Shown piece by piece: positions 14,730 through 23,743 of a stretch of 50,927 bases of DNA. The position numbers were made by a program, and so were the translations under genes. The stretch spans positions 1 through 50,927 of the forward strand of contig CAIPFE010000051.1 of NCBI GenBank assembly GCA_903864275.1, in the 5' to 3' direction. The first letter of the stretch is position 1, and each line of letters begins with the position of its first letter. The DNA comes from an uncultured Mucilaginibacter sp. GTDB lineage: Bacteria > Bacteroidota > Bacteroidia > Sphingobacteriales > Sphingobacteriaceae. Below the pieces are notes generated by a model. That model was not told the origin of the DNA and did not search any database. It was given only the letters and a program-made list of their open reading frames with translations.

Positions 14730-15458
14730 TCACACATTTCCCCAGCCGTGGGCCAGTACGTCAGCCAGATGCATGGTTTTTAATGGAAGGCTGTTTTTAT
14801 CAATGTAGCTTTGCAAATGGAGCAGGCATGATGCGTCTGTAGAAATGATGTATTCGGCATCGGCGGCTATGGCATTGTCAACCTTTTGCTGGGCCATGGC
14901 GGAAGATATGCCATCAAATTTAACGGCGAAAGTGCCTCCAAAACCGCAGCAGGTTTCCTCGTCTTTCATGTCGATCAGTTCAAGGCCGAGTACTTTCGAG
15001 AGTAACTGGCGCGGCTCATTCTTAATTTTACACTCGCGCAAGGCGGCGCAGCTGTCGTGGTAAACCGCTTTGCCCCCCAGTTCAGCGCCAAAATAGTCAA
15101 ACTGCAAAATATTTACCAGGAAGTCAGACAATTCGTAAATATTGCCCTGTATAGCACGGCATTTATTGTGCGCGGTTGTGTTGGTGAAAAGATCGTTATA
15201 ATAATTTTTCACCATGCCCGTACATGAAGCCGAAGGCGACACGATAACGCTATCTGCCTGGAAATCATTCAAAAATTTACTCCCTACGGCTTTGGCGTCA
15301 TCCCAAAAGCCGGCGTTGAAAGCTGGTTGCCCGCAACAAGTTTGTTCCGGGTTATACTGAACCGTACAGCCCGCCTTTTCAAGCACTTTTATGGTATTAA
15401 AAGCAGTTTCGGGGAATAGCTGGTCAATAAAACAGGGTATAAACAGTTCAATATTCAT
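14730..15458 (-). CDS. LutA/YkgE-like (Fe-S)-binding CCG-domain protein
   Basis: The 242-residue protein has two cysteine-rich CCG modules. The first has FIPCFID near residue 9 and EQTCCGQPAFNAG near residue 40. The second has HDSCAALRE near residue 135 and EETCCGFGGTFAVK near residue 167. This is the layout of LutA/LldE, a subunit of the L-lactate oxidation complex LutABC that carries electrons through Fe-S centres. Normally lutB and lutC follow, but neither is next to it here. The gene may serve with subunits encoded elsewhere or in another glycolate/lactate-type dehydrogenase. The short lead MNIELFIPC is the expected start. Confidence 0.88.
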   Translation of the reverse strand: MNIELFIPCFIDQLFPETAFNTIKVLEKAGCTVQYNPEQTCCGQPAFNAGFWDDAKAVGSKFLNDFQADSVIVSPSASCTGMVKNYYNDLFTNTTAHNKCRAIQGNIYELSDFLVNILQFDYFGAELGGKAVYHDSCAALRECKIKNEPRQLLSKVLGLELIDMKDEETCCGFGGTFAVKFDGISSAMAQQKVDNAIAADAEYIISTDASCLLHLQSYIDKNSLPLKTMHLADVLAHGWGNV

Positions 15459-15533
15459 CGGCGGCTAATTTCAGAAAAAGATATGAGTAAAATGTTCTGA
15501 CGAAATTTTTTTATCTGATTTCTTAAAATCAAC

Positions 15534-15947
15534 CTATTCCTTCAGCATAAACATCCACCTTTGGCCTTCCAAATCTTCGGCACGGTAACGGGCGCCGGGG
15601 CCACCCGTCTCAATTTCTGAAAGGATAGTGGCTCCTTTAGCTTGTGCATTTTTAAAATGACTCTCGATATCATCAACATAAACCAAAACCCCGTTTATGA
15701 TATAAGGAACGGTATATGCCTTAGCTGCTGCTTCGCAATGCTGCCGGTGACGCAGGGGACTTTGATAATCGGACGTAGGTGTAGCCAGCATAATGATGCT
15801 GTTACCCATTGCTATTTCTCCATGCGTAAGTTTGCCCGATTCATCAAGCCATTTCGTTTTCTCCGTAAAGCCAAAAACTTCGCATAGCCATTCCATAGCA
15901 GCAACACCATTTTCATAGGCAAGCATGGGGATAATTTGCTGATCCAT
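15534..15947 (-). CDS. VOC/glyoxalase-like family protein
   Basis: From the ATG at 15947 (MDQQIIPMLAYENGVAAMEWL) the protein has 137 residues, one full vicinal-oxygen-chelate module pair. The beta-alpha-beta-beta-beta pattern is seen in IIPMLAYENGVAAMEWLCEVFGF...GEIAMGNSIIMLATP and again in VLVYVDDIESHFKNAQAKGATIL...YRAEDLEGQRWMF. A TTG start seven codons upstream is less likely. Family members include glyoxalase I, dioxygenases and resistance proteins. The substrate cannot be told from sequence. It is 3' of the SDR gene on the same strand, but a long hairpin separates the two. Confidence 0.85.
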   Translation of the reverse strand: MDQQIIPMLAYENGVAAMEWLCEVFGFTEKTKWLDESGKLTHGEIAMGNSIIMLATPTSDYQSPLRHRQHCEAAAKAYTVPYIINGVLVYVDDIESHFKNAQAKGATILSEIETGGPGARYRAEDLEGQRWMFMLKE

Positions 15948-15974
15948 ACCGTCGTTTAATATCAGCAAAATTGG

Positions 15975-16017
15975 TTATTAGATTTGACAATTCTTTAAGA
16001 GTTGTCAAATCTAATAA
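15975..16017 (-). terminator. Perfect 16-bp hairpin between SDR and VOC genes
   Basis: TTATTAGATTTGACAA (15975-15990) and its exact complement TTGTCAAATCTAATAA (16002-16017) flank an 11-nt loop. The stem begins one base after the SDR stop codon and lies about 28 nt before the VOC start. It is AT-rich and lacks a strong U-tract on the minus strand, so it may be an attenuator, an mRNA-stabilising stem or a regulator site rather than a classical terminator. Confidence 0.55.
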
Positions 16018-16018
16018 T

Positions 16019-16858
16019 TTATTCCTGCGGAAAATCAGCGCCGGTTGTGGTTGCTTCCCAGGCGTCAAAATCCTTCCTTAAAACTTCGAGCTTGTTGCGT
16101 GCGCCTTTTAAAGCTGCCACGCCTAATAATAAATGGAGCGGCGGGTTTTCTGTTTCAACAACTTTTACCATTGCTTTGGCTGCCTTAACCGGGTCGCCGG
16201 GCTGTTTGCCGCTATAGCCCCTGATATTACTTTTATTGGCTTCGGCTGTGGCCTTGTAGTCGTCAATAACTATTTTGCTGTTATTGGCCGACCGGCCCGC
16301 CCAATCGGTACGGAAACCGCTCGGGCAAATTACCGTAACCTTAATTCCCAAAGGCGCTACTTCTTTTGATAAAGCGTCCGAGTAGCCGTCGACAGCGAAC
16401 TTAGTGGCATTGTAAAAACCTACGGCCGGGAAGCCTACAAGTCCGCCGATTGACGCTACATTCAGTATATGTCCGCTGCGCTGTGCACGCATACCTGGCA
16501 GCACCGCTTTTGTTACCGCGGCAAGGCCCCAGAAATTAATTTCGAACATCCGGCGTACCTGGTCTTCTTCACTTTCTTCTATAGCGCCAAAATAACCTAT
16601 ACCAGCATTGTTCACCAATACGTCGATATGGCCGAAATGCTGCAGCGCCTTGCCTACCGCCATTTCAATTTCACCGGCATTGGTAACATCCAGCTTAACG
16701 GCCATAGCGTTTTCCGGGTAGGCGTCAACAATATCCTGCACATCATTCACCTCCCGCGATGTAACCACCGCTTTATACCCATCCTTTAGAACTTCCTTGG
16801 CCAGTTCCCTGCCAAATCCGGTTGAGCAACCGGTTATAAACCATACTTTGTCTTTCAT
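16019..16858 (-). CDS. Short-chain dehydrogenase/reductase
   Basis: This 279-residue classical SDR has the NAD(P)-binding motif TGCSTGFG (residues 9-16), NNAG near residue 83, the catalytic serine S136 in NVASIGGL, and Y149/K153 in YNATK. The arginine R35 in VVTSRE just after the second strand favours NADPH. The order and spacing match classical SDRs that reduce aldehydes or ketones. The C-terminal part (DYKATAEANKSNIRGYSGKQPGDPVKAA) resembles the common 'oxidoreductase' SDR group of soil bacteria. The substrate is unknown. It stands alone, upstream of the VOC gene. Confidence 0.93.
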   Translation of the reverse strand: MKDKVWFITGCSTGFGRELAKEVLKDGYKAVVTSREVNDVQDIVDAYPENAMAVKLDVTNAGEIEMAVGKALQHFGHIDVLVNNAGIGYFGAIEESEEDQVRRMFEINFWGLAAVTKAVLPGMRAQRSGHILNVASIGGLVGFPAVGFYNATKFAVDGYSDALSKEVAPLGIKVTVICPSGFRTDWAGRSANNSKIVIDDYKATAEANKSNIRGYSGKQPGDPVKAAKAMVKVVETENPPLHLLLGVAALKGARNKLEVLRKDFDAWEATTTGADFPQE

Positions 16859-16987
16859 CTGATAAATTGTTTGCCCAAAATAACAGCAAACAAAGCAATT
16901 GTTTGTCAGGGCAGTTTAATAAACACGAATTGCGAGAAGCAACAGCGTGCAATTCGCGTAATTCGAAATAATTCGAGAAAATTAGTG

Positions 16988-17974
16988 TCAGTTAAACTTC
17001 ACCACCTCAAAATCTGCTGCCGTAACCGTATCAAGCCCATGCAGTTCATCATTGTCCCAGCGGTCATCGGGCACGCCGCTTATAAACATATTACTGCCAA
17101 TATCAGCCAGGATGAGGCCATATTTTTTCATAGCTGCTAGGATGACCTGCAAGTGCGGCGGATAGCCGCTGATATTAAAGCTTGCCTTTAACCTGATCTT
17201 AGCCCCGAAAGGGAGCGAATATTGGCCGCCTGAACTATTTACGCTATGCCTTGCAGGTGAAATATAGGCGGGTTTTACATTTTGAGAAGAAAGCGTAAAA
17301 CGTATGGCATGGTTAATAACGCCTTTCGATATTTCATCATAACGGACCAGTCCCGGGAAGATGGGAAGTCCAGCGGCATCTGCCGATGTCCATCCCGCTG
17401 GGCGGAGCGCGTCCGACGCTAAATTAAAAATAGCGCCGCTGGATGCTTGCCATTGCCCGTTATTAAGACTGGCGTTATAAAGTTCATAGAGCATTTTATT
17501 GTCCTTGTCAACCACTATGACATGCGAATCGCCCTGCCCGTCACCTTCGATGGGGGCATTCAAAGGGATGGGATATGGTCCCGGATCACTTTCACTGCCA
17601 TAGTCGCCGTCATAAGCATTGGCACGAAATGTTACCGTAACCTTTGGCTGGCTCCCGCAAACAACACAGAACGGAATGCCTATGGGAACACCGTTGTATA
17701 ACCCGCTTCCAAAATCGGCCTTCAAAGATGATGCCCCAATTGTAGCTATGATCTGGCTACTGTAAGGGTCAACGGCGGCTGCAGAAATATCCTGGTTCCA
17801 CGAATTGCCCGCCGGAAAGATTGACATTGTTTCAACATCCGAGAGTTGCGCGTCACAGGTATTGCCCATTGTTTTTACGGTATTAGCTGGGGTATTATTT
17901 TGCATTTTACTGCAACCAGCAATAACTATAAAAAATAACAAGGACAAGGTAAAGGTAAAATATCTGGCTTTCAT
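16988..17974 (-). CDS. Predicted lipoprotein of unknown function
   Basis: The 328-residue protein starts with a lipoprotein signal (LSLLFFIVIAGC, lipidated cysteine C21). The mature part contains FPAGNSWNQDISAAAVDPYSSQII, PFCVVCG with a CxxC-like pair, GDGQGDSHVIVVDKDNKMLYELY and a C-terminal segment ILADIGSNMFISGVPDDRWDND. The DSHVIVVD and NHAIRFTL segments look like a beta-rich extracellular domain seen in other secreted bacterial and eukaryotic proteins of unknown role. It is divergent from the diheme cytochrome gene at 18280. No enzyme class can be assigned. Confidence 0.75.
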   Translation of the reverse strand: MKARYFTFTLSLLFFIVIAGCSKMQNNTPANTVKTMGNTCDAQLSDVETMSIFPAGNSWNQDISAAAVDPYSSQIIATIGASSLKADFGSGLYNGVPIGIPFCVVCGSQPKVTVTFRANAYDGDYGSESDPGPYPIPLNAPIEGDGQGDSHVIVVDKDNKMLYELYNASLNNGQWQASSGAIFNLASDALRPAGWTSADAAGLPIFPGLVRYDEISKGVINHAIRFTLSSQNVKPAYISPARHSVNSSGGQYSLPFGAKIRLKASFNISGYPPHLQVILAAMKKYGLILADIGSNMFISGVPDDRWDNDELHGLDTVTAADFEVVKFN

Positions 17975-18279
17975 AGGCGTGGTTTTGAATAATACTTATT
18001 TAGATTCCGTGACAACGGGGCCATCAGCTCCAAAACGTCGCTATTATTATGTAAACGTTATTTAGGGCAATAGGTTGTATGGTCTAACTAATTCCTTTTA
18101 ATTAAATTTGCTATAGGCAACCCGAACATAAGCATGAAACGTATTTATAAAAAACACGCCCCTTAACCCTATAATGGCCGGTAACCAGGATTTATACTAT
18201 TATTAAAACATTTATTGCGATAATTTATTAATGGTGATATATATTCCTTTAATGACATAAAAACCACATCAAAATAGCT

Positions 18280-19200
18280 ATGAAAAAATATAAATTGATT
18301 GCGGCAATAAGCGTGATAATCGCTGGGGTCATTATCGCTAGCTGTAAAACGCAGTTCGCAACTACAAAAGAAAGATTCACCGCTGCTGAGTCGCCACGGG
18401 CGCTTGAACACGGACGAAACCTGGTTTATAGTATTTGCGCGGGCTGCCATTATAACCGCGGCGTAAACAAGTTTATCGGGAATCAAATTGAGGACGTACC
18501 TGGTATTGCCGGCAAAGTATATTCTGCTAATTTAACCCATTCCAAAACACATGGCCTCATTCCACGCTATTCCGATGCTGAAATAAAATATTTACTTAAA
18601 ACCGGCGTGGGCCGGGATGGCCGTTTTCTTTCATACATGCTGCGCCCAAATATGTCAGATGAGGACATCAACGACATTATCATTTTCCTGCGCTCCAATG
18701 CCGACCCGGCACTTGCTGCGGCAGATACCACGATCGGCCTTACCCACTTTACCACGATAGGCAAAATGTACATGGGTATGCATGCCGACCCGGTACCTTA
18801 TAAAACCGGCATTAAAAGGCCATCAGAAAGCAACCCCGCCGCACTTGGTTATTACCTGGTTGATAATTTAGGCTGTTTTCATTGCCATTCAAAAAGTCTT
18901 ACTTCTTTAAATCTTATAAACCCCGATCAAACCAAGGGCTACCTGGCCGGCGGAATAAAGCTTAAGGGCGAAAAGGGCATGGAAGTAGTGGCCTCAAATA
19001 TTACGCCTGATAAGAATGCAGGAATAGGAAATTACACCCGGCAGCAATTCTCAAAAGCTTTAAAAGATGGTGAAGCACCCGATAGGAAACTACATCCACC
19101 AATGCCGAAATTCGATAGGTTAAGCGACAGGGAAATCGACGCTATTTATGCTTATTTACAAACAGTTCCGCCCAATGGACATAAAGTAGAAAGAAATTGA
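18280..19200 (+). CDS. Diheme c-type cytochrome lipoprotein
   Basis: A 306-residue protein with lipoprotein signal (VIIAGVIIASC, cysteine C22) and two heme-c motifs: C53-AG-C56-H57 and C199-FH-C202-H203. Candidate axial methionines lie in SYMLRPNMSDED and HPPMPKFDRLSDRE. Each half is a cytochrome c class I-like domain, as in the diheme electron carriers of dehydrogenases. It should sit on the periplasmic or outer-membrane side and pass electrons from a partner dehydrogenase. No such dehydrogenase lies next to it. The ATG is immediately before the signal. Confidence 0.92.
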   Translation: MKKYKLIAAISVIIAGVIIASCKTQFATTKERFTAAESPRALEHGRNLVYSICAGCHYNRGVNKFIGNQIEDVPGIAGKVYSANLTHSKTHGLIPRYSDAEIKYLLKTGVGRDGRFLSYMLRPNMSDEDINDIIIFLRSNADPALAAADTTIGLTHFTTIGKMYMGMHADPVPYKTGIKRPSESNPAALGYYLVDNLGCFHCHSKSLTSLNLINPDQTKGYLAGGIKLKGEKGMEVVASNITPDKNAGIGNYTRQQFSKALKDGEAPDRKLHPPMPKFDRLSDREIDAIYAYLQTVPPNGHKVERN

Positions 19201-19229
19201 TCAAAAAAAGGCTATTCAGGAATCAATCT

Positions 19230-20486
19230 TTAAAATGCTTCAAACACAATTTTATCACTGCTTCTTAGATCAATATTTTTCACCGCCCCGGTGCCCTGGA
19301 AATTAAAACCCATACCAACAATTTTTACATTGTACGTTGGCATCGGCGCCTCGTAAACAAGTTTTTTATTGACGTAATATTGGATTTTGCCGGCCGCACT
19401 TTTACAGGAAACCAAGGCCCAGTCAGAGAAATCGACGCCAAAGCCGGACAGATCAACATTTTTTCCCGAAATGATCAAATTCACATTGATCATGTTTAGC
19501 TCGGACACGCAGCCTTTGGTTGATAACTGTATGATGATTGGGCCGCTATCGGTTATCAGCGAGACCCCAGCGAACTGGCAAGCAGCAGATCCTTCACTGT
19601 ACTCGTTTTTAACCCGGGCGCTAAACGAAAAATTAATTAAGGGAACAGGCGTAAAATTGCCAATATTATAATATTTTATAAAGGGGACCTGGGCCGGAAG
19701 GCCCACGTTTTTTATCCAGCCGGCACCGGCATTTAGTCTCATCACGTCTTTACCTATAAAGTCGGCGGGTTTAAGGTAAACAGGTACCGGTCGATTCTCA
19801 ATAAGGCCCAGCCAGCCGTCTGTTGGTATCATCAGCTTATGTTGTTTCACGGTTTTCCCGCCAACTACAAGCTTTGCCTGGTAAAAACCCGGCTCATAAT
19901 AAACCGATGTATGTTGGTGCCGGTTCTTACTCACCAAAGTCTTTGTATGGGGGTCCCAGGATTGCTGGATATAGATGGAATCGGTTGGCGATGCGGTGGC
20001 ATCATAGTTGAAAATTACTGAATTTGGAATGCCTGCAGTTAGCCGCTTACTGCTGAAAGTATAAGTACTAGTGTTAATTGCGCTCCCCGATGTTTCAACA
20101 AAATAGGTACTAACAAGAATTACCGCAATAACAAGCGCAATAGATAACAGGCCTTTAAATTTTCGCCGGCCAGCAACAGGTGTTACAATAGTCTGCTGTG
20201 TTGTCACATTTTTCTCCTGGCGTGAATTTGATTTTACGAAAGCCCGCCAATTTTCGAAGCCCGCAAAGCTCGCCAGGGTATCTAAAGTAGTGCCGCTTGG
20301 TAAATTTTTGTATTCCACCCTACCCCACACCCTTCTTAAAGTACTGGCGCTCAATGATATTTTGGTCTTTTCGAATATCAACTGGTTAAGGATCTCAAAA
20401 TCCTTACTTTGCCAGGTAGCGGCATCACCCCAGTCGAGTTGCTGTTCAATGATACTTAACAAACGTCTTAAATCAGATGTGCTCAT
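19230..20486 (-). CDS. Membrane-anchored protein with N-terminal HTH-like domain
   Basis: Using ATG 20486 the protein has 418 residues. Residues about 1-85 (LLSIIEQQLDWGDAATWQSKDF...ISLSASTLRRVWGRVEYKNLPSGTTLDTLASFAGFENW) form the helical, HTH-like module common in Bacteroidota, in which the STLRRVWG helix resembles a recognition helix. A single membrane span follows (about 112-130, LLSIALVIAVILVSTYFVE). About 280 residues of beta-rich extracytoplasmic domain follow, including FNYDATASPTDSIYIQQSWDP, which looks PKD-like. This suggests a one-component sensor that couples an envelope signal to DNA. It lies 18 nt after the GNAT gene. Confidence 0.75.
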   Translation of the reverse strand: MSTSDLRRLLSIIEQQLDWGDAATWQSKDFEILNQLIFEKTKISLSASTLRRVWGRVEYKNLPSGTTLDTLASFAGFENWRAFVKSNSRQEKNVTTQQTIVTPVAGRRKFKGLLSIALVIAVILVSTYFVETSGSAINTSTYTFSSKRLTAGIPNSVIFNYDATASPTDSIYIQQSWDPHTKTLVSKNRHQHTSVYYEPGFYQAKLVVGGKTVKQHKLMIPTDGWLGLIENRPVPVYLKPADFIGKDVMRLNAGAGWIKNVGLPAQVPFIKYYNIGNFTPVPLINFSFSARVKNEYSEGSAACQFAGVSLITDSGPIIIQLSTKGCVSELNMINVNLIISGKNVDLSGFGVDFSDWALVSCKSAAGKIQYYVNKKLVYEAPMPTYNVKIVGMGFNFQGTGAVKNIDLRSSDKIVFEAF

Positions 20487-20504
20487 TCCAAAAATGTACA
20501 ATAT

Positions 20505-21047
20505 TTATTTGGCGCCGGGATTTTCCAGGGCAAAATGGTAAAATGACCGCAGGTTTCCGGTTTCAGTTGATACCAACTCAAACCCTAATTTTTTAATTAC
20601 GTTTACCGAGGCATCGTGGCGCGAATCAATCGCTGTTACAATACGGTTTAGTTTAAGTTCATCAAATCCCAATTTAACAAACGCACGCCCCGCCTCGGTT
20701 GCGAAGCCCCTGCCTGAATATTCAGTCGCAATATAAAGACCCAAAGCGGCCTCTCTCTCAAAAACACCGCCATCAGGCCTAAAATGCGGATAAATGCCGC
20801 ACCGCCCGATGTATTGACGCGCGGGTTTTAAAATTGTTGCCCACATCGACAAAAGATTTGTGGCGGGCTTTATAGCACCCTCCATAAACCGGCGTTCAGC
20901 CTCTTCACGGGTACGTGGGCGCCCGCCCACATAACGACGAAAATCAGGATCAGCCTCCATAGCGCAATAGGCATCCAGGTCGGCCATGGTATGTTGCCGA
21001 AAGATCAATCGCCCCGTTTCAAGAACAATACCGGTATCAGAAATCAT
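20505..21047 (-). CDS. GNAT-family N-acetyltransferase (RimJ/RimL-like)
   Basis: A 180-residue acetyltransferase. It opens with the Acetyltransf_3 signature LETGRLIFRQHTMADLDAYC and has the acetyl-CoA loop in YIATEYSGRGFATEAGRAFVKLGF and the ELKLNRIVTAIDSRHDASVNVIKKLGFE segment. Such enzymes acetylate protein N-termini or small molecules. The substrate cannot be read from the sequence. It is directly upstream of, and probably co-transcribed with, the membrane-anchored HTH protein. Confidence 0.9.
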   Translation of the reverse strand: MISDTGIVLETGRLIFRQHTMADLDAYCAMEADPDFRRYVGGRPRTREEAERRFMEGAIKPATNLLSMWATILKPARQYIGRCGIYPHFRPDGGVFEREAALGLYIATEYSGRGFATEAGRAFVKLGFDELKLNRIVTAIDSRHDASVNVIKKLGFELVSTETGNLRSFYHFALENPGAK

Positions 21048-21174
21048 TGTTATTCAGGGTGATATAAAATGAAAAAATTTGAACAATGAATGAATTGCCA
21101 AATAAAAATACCTACGGTAAGTTTACTGCATAAAGCTAAATCAATTTGTTTCAGTTTATAAAATAAAAAAAACA

Positions 21175-23583
21175 ATGTTAAAGAATTATATAAAGATAGC
21201 CTGGCGTAATGTCGCCCGTCATAAATTACACACTGTTATTAACGTAACCGGTCTTGCGCTGGGGATGACCTGCTGCCTGTTTATTTTTCTTTGGGTGCAA
21301 GACGAAAAAAGTGTCGACAATTTCCATGCTAATGGCAAAAATCTTTACACGGTTTATCAAACCACCACCTCCGCCGCAAAGATAAACAGCACTTATACCA
21401 CACCTGTTAAGTATGGTATGGCGAAAGTTGATTTTTTGTTAGATGATGTTAAAGCTTCAATCCCCGAAATAAAGAACGAAGCATTTTACACCACGGGTTA
21501 CGAGCTGCCCTGGGGCCATGCCGAAACTTTCCAGGTTGGCGATAAGATGATGAAGCTGGAAGGCTCACGCGCGGGCAGCGATTTCTTCAAAATGTTTAGT
21601 TACCCGCTTATCGAGGGTAATCCCGAAACGGCCCTGAAAGACATAACAGGTATTGCTATTTCGCGTAACATGGCCGAAACATTTTTTGGGAGCCCGGTTA
21701 AAGCTATTGGCAAAACCATGCGCTTTGAAAACCGCCTTAGCGTTATTGTGACTGCTGTTTTTGAAAACCTGCCCAAAGAAAGCTCGTTAAAATTTGACTA
21801 TCTGTTTAACTGGGACGCGCAAAAAAAATTGCTCGAATATTCCTCTAACGACTTTCAAACCTATGTCCAGCTTTCTCCAACGGCGGACGTTAAAACTGTT
21901 GAAACTAAGTTAAGCCAACTTTTGGCGGCCAGGTTGGATAATAATCCCGGCGTAAAAACAACCCTTTCTTTACAGCCTTACGGCGACCGGTACCTGCATA
22001 ATGTATTTGTAAACGGCAAGCCAATTGCGGGCCGCATTGAATATGTAAGGATATTCAGCGGAGTGGCTATTTTCATATTGATAATAGCCTGCATCAATTT
22101 TATGAACCTGGCAACTGCCAGGGCGGTAAAACGGGCAAAAGAAATAGGTTTGCGGAAAGTAGTAGGCTCGAGCCGGGGGCAGCTGATAGGTCAGTTTTTT
22201 AGTGAGGCGCTTTTCTTTTCCTTCCTTGCTATGCTGGTATCTGTGGCTTTGGTGTACCTGCTGCTGCCAGCATTTAATAATTTTACCGGCAAACAAATTT
22301 CGCCGCCGGTAGCGCAGGCCTCATTTTGGCTATACCTGGCCGGCCTCGTATTTATTACCGGTATTGTAGCAGGCTCCTACCCTGCCCTTTATTTATCGTC
22401 CTTAAAACCCGTGCGCATATTAAAGGGCGTTGTCCGCTTTACGCAGGGCACTGTTTTGTTCCGTAAAGGACTTACTGTTTTCCAGTTCGTACTTTCCATT
22501 GTGCTTATTATTGCCACTATTGTTATTTCGAGGCAAATAGATTTTGTACAGAATACCCACTTGGGATACGACCGTGCCAACCTGATTTACATCCGCTTTG
22601 AAGGTGAACTGATTAAGCAAAATAAATATTTATTGTTTAAAAACCTTTTGTCCGGAATGCCGGGCATTGACCTGGTCGACCGCAGCACCGAAGCGCCCCA
22701 CGCTATGGATTTTGTTGTGACTGATCCCGTCAAGTGGCAGGGAAAGGAAAAGAATTCGACAGTTGGTTTTAAGCCATACTCAGTTGGGTTTGATTTTATA
22801 AAGTTGATGAATCTTAAAATTGCCGAAGGCCGTAACTTTTCGAGACAAATAGCTAAAGATACTTCAGACGCATTCATGATCAACGAAGAGGCCATGCGAC
22901 AAACGGGCATGAAGGATCCTATAGGCAAATGGATCTCAGCATGGAATAAAAAGGGACATATTATCGCCATATTAAAAGATTATCATACACAATCGTTGCG
23001 TGAGCCTATAATGCCCATCGTGATGGATGTAAAGGAATATGAAAATTTCGGGGTAATCATCGTCCGTACAAAACCCGGGGAAACCAAAGCGGCGCTTGCC
23101 AGCATTGCGCAGGTTTATAAAAACGTAAATCCAGCTTATCCGTTTGCATACCAGTTTGTAGATGAGGAATATAAGAAGCTTTATATAAATGAACAGGTTA
23201 TATCAAAACTGACTATATTATTTGCATCGCTGGCCATCGCAATATCCTGCCTTGGCTTATTTGGACTTGTTATGTTCGCTGCCGAACAGCGTATTAAAGA
23301 GATCAGTGTGCGCAAAGTGCTCGGGGCTTCATTGCTGCAGATCATCGCTTTATTTTCAAAGGATTTCCTGAAACTGGTGATGATCGCTTTTTTGATAGCC
23401 GCTCCCCTGGCCTGGTATTATATGCACCAATGGCTGCAGGATTTCGCCTACCGCATTACTATTTCGTGGTGGATATTTGTGCTGGCGGGAGCTTCGTCCG
23501 TAGCCATAGCCTTAATTACATTAAGTTACCAGGCTATAAAAGCCGCAACAGCAAATCCTGTAAAAAGCTTACGTTCGGAATGA
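21175..23583 (+). CDS. MacB/FtsX-like ABC transporter permease
   Basis: The 802-residue protein has the MacB-FtsX architecture twice. It opens with MLKNYIKIAWRNVARHKLHTVINV and a span at about 21-43, then a periplasmic MacB-PCD-like domain (residues about 45-280) and three spans. The second half repeats this layout: a span near 430, a second periplasmic domain and three C-terminal spans containing KEISVRKVLGAS. This eight-span type is abundant in Bacteroidota. The matching ATPase gene is not adjacent, so the partner must be encoded elsewhere. Members move lipids, peptides or antibiotics or transmit mechanical force; no substrate is implied. Confidence 0.93.
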   Translation: MLKNYIKIAWRNVARHKLHTVINVTGLALGMTCCLFIFLWVQDEKSVDNFHANGKNLYTVYQTTTSAAKINSTYTTPVKYGMAKVDFLLDDVKASIPEIKNEAFYTTGYELPWGHAETFQVGDKMMKLEGSRAGSDFFKMFSYPLIEGNPETALKDITGIAISRNMAETFFGSPVKAIGKTMRFENRLSVIVTAVFENLPKESSLKFDYLFNWDAQKKLLEYSSNDFQTYVQLSPTADVKTVETKLSQLLAARLDNNPGVKTTLSLQPYGDRYLHNVFVNGKPIAGRIEYVRIFSGVAIFILIIACINFMNLATARAVKRAKEIGLRKVVGSSRGQLIGQFFSEALFFSFLAMLVSVALVYLLLPAFNNFTGKQISPPVAQASFWLYLAGLVFITGIVAGSYPALYLSSLKPVRILKGVVRFTQGTVLFRKGLTVFQFVLSIVLIIATIVISRQIDFVQNTHLGYDRANLIYIRFEGELIKQNKYLLFKNLLSGMPGIDLVDRSTEAPHAMDFVVTDPVKWQGKEKNSTVGFKPYSVGFDFIKLMNLKIAEGRNFSRQIAKDTSDAFMINEEAMRQTGMKDPIGKWISAWNKKGHIIAILKDYHTQSLREPIMPIVMDVKEYENFGVIIVRTKPGETKAALASIAQVYKNVNPAYPFAYQFVDEEYKKLYINEQVISKLTILFASLAIAISCLGLFGLVMFAAEQRIKEISVRKVLGASLLQIIALFSKDFLKLVMIAFLIAAPLAWYYMHQWLQDFAYRITISWWIFVLAGASSVAIALITLSYQAIKAATANPVKSLRSE

Positions 23584-23588
23584 TACTC

Positions 23589-23682
23589 GCCTCACCCCAA
23601 CCCTCTCCAAAGGAGAGGGAGTTAAAAAAAATTAACCCTTAGCGCTTCAAAGCCCTCTCCTTTGGAGAGGGTTGGGTGAGGC
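23589..23682. repeat. Long inverted repeat (CCTCACCC-type Bacteroidota intergenic element)
   Basis: A left arm (23589-23619, containing CCCTCTCCAAAGGAGAGGG) and a right arm (23652-23682, containing CCCTCTCCTTTGGAGAGGG and ending TTGGGTGAGGC) are inverted copies with one extra C. Each arm contains its own small palindrome. A truncated copy is at 47094-47123. Such GAGAGGGTTGGGTGAGG elements occur widely in intergenic DNA of this phylum. Here it could also terminate transcription of the permease gene. Confidence 0.85.
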
Positions 23683-23743
23683 AAAACGTCATGCTTGGGC
23701 TAAAAAATTGTTTCAAAATCACATTAAATTAAAACTCACGAAG

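Noticed and set aside
16988..17974. Possible heme or metal protein because of PFCVVCG
   Set aside because: A single CxxC without a following histidine or other metal motif is not enough to assign a cofactor.
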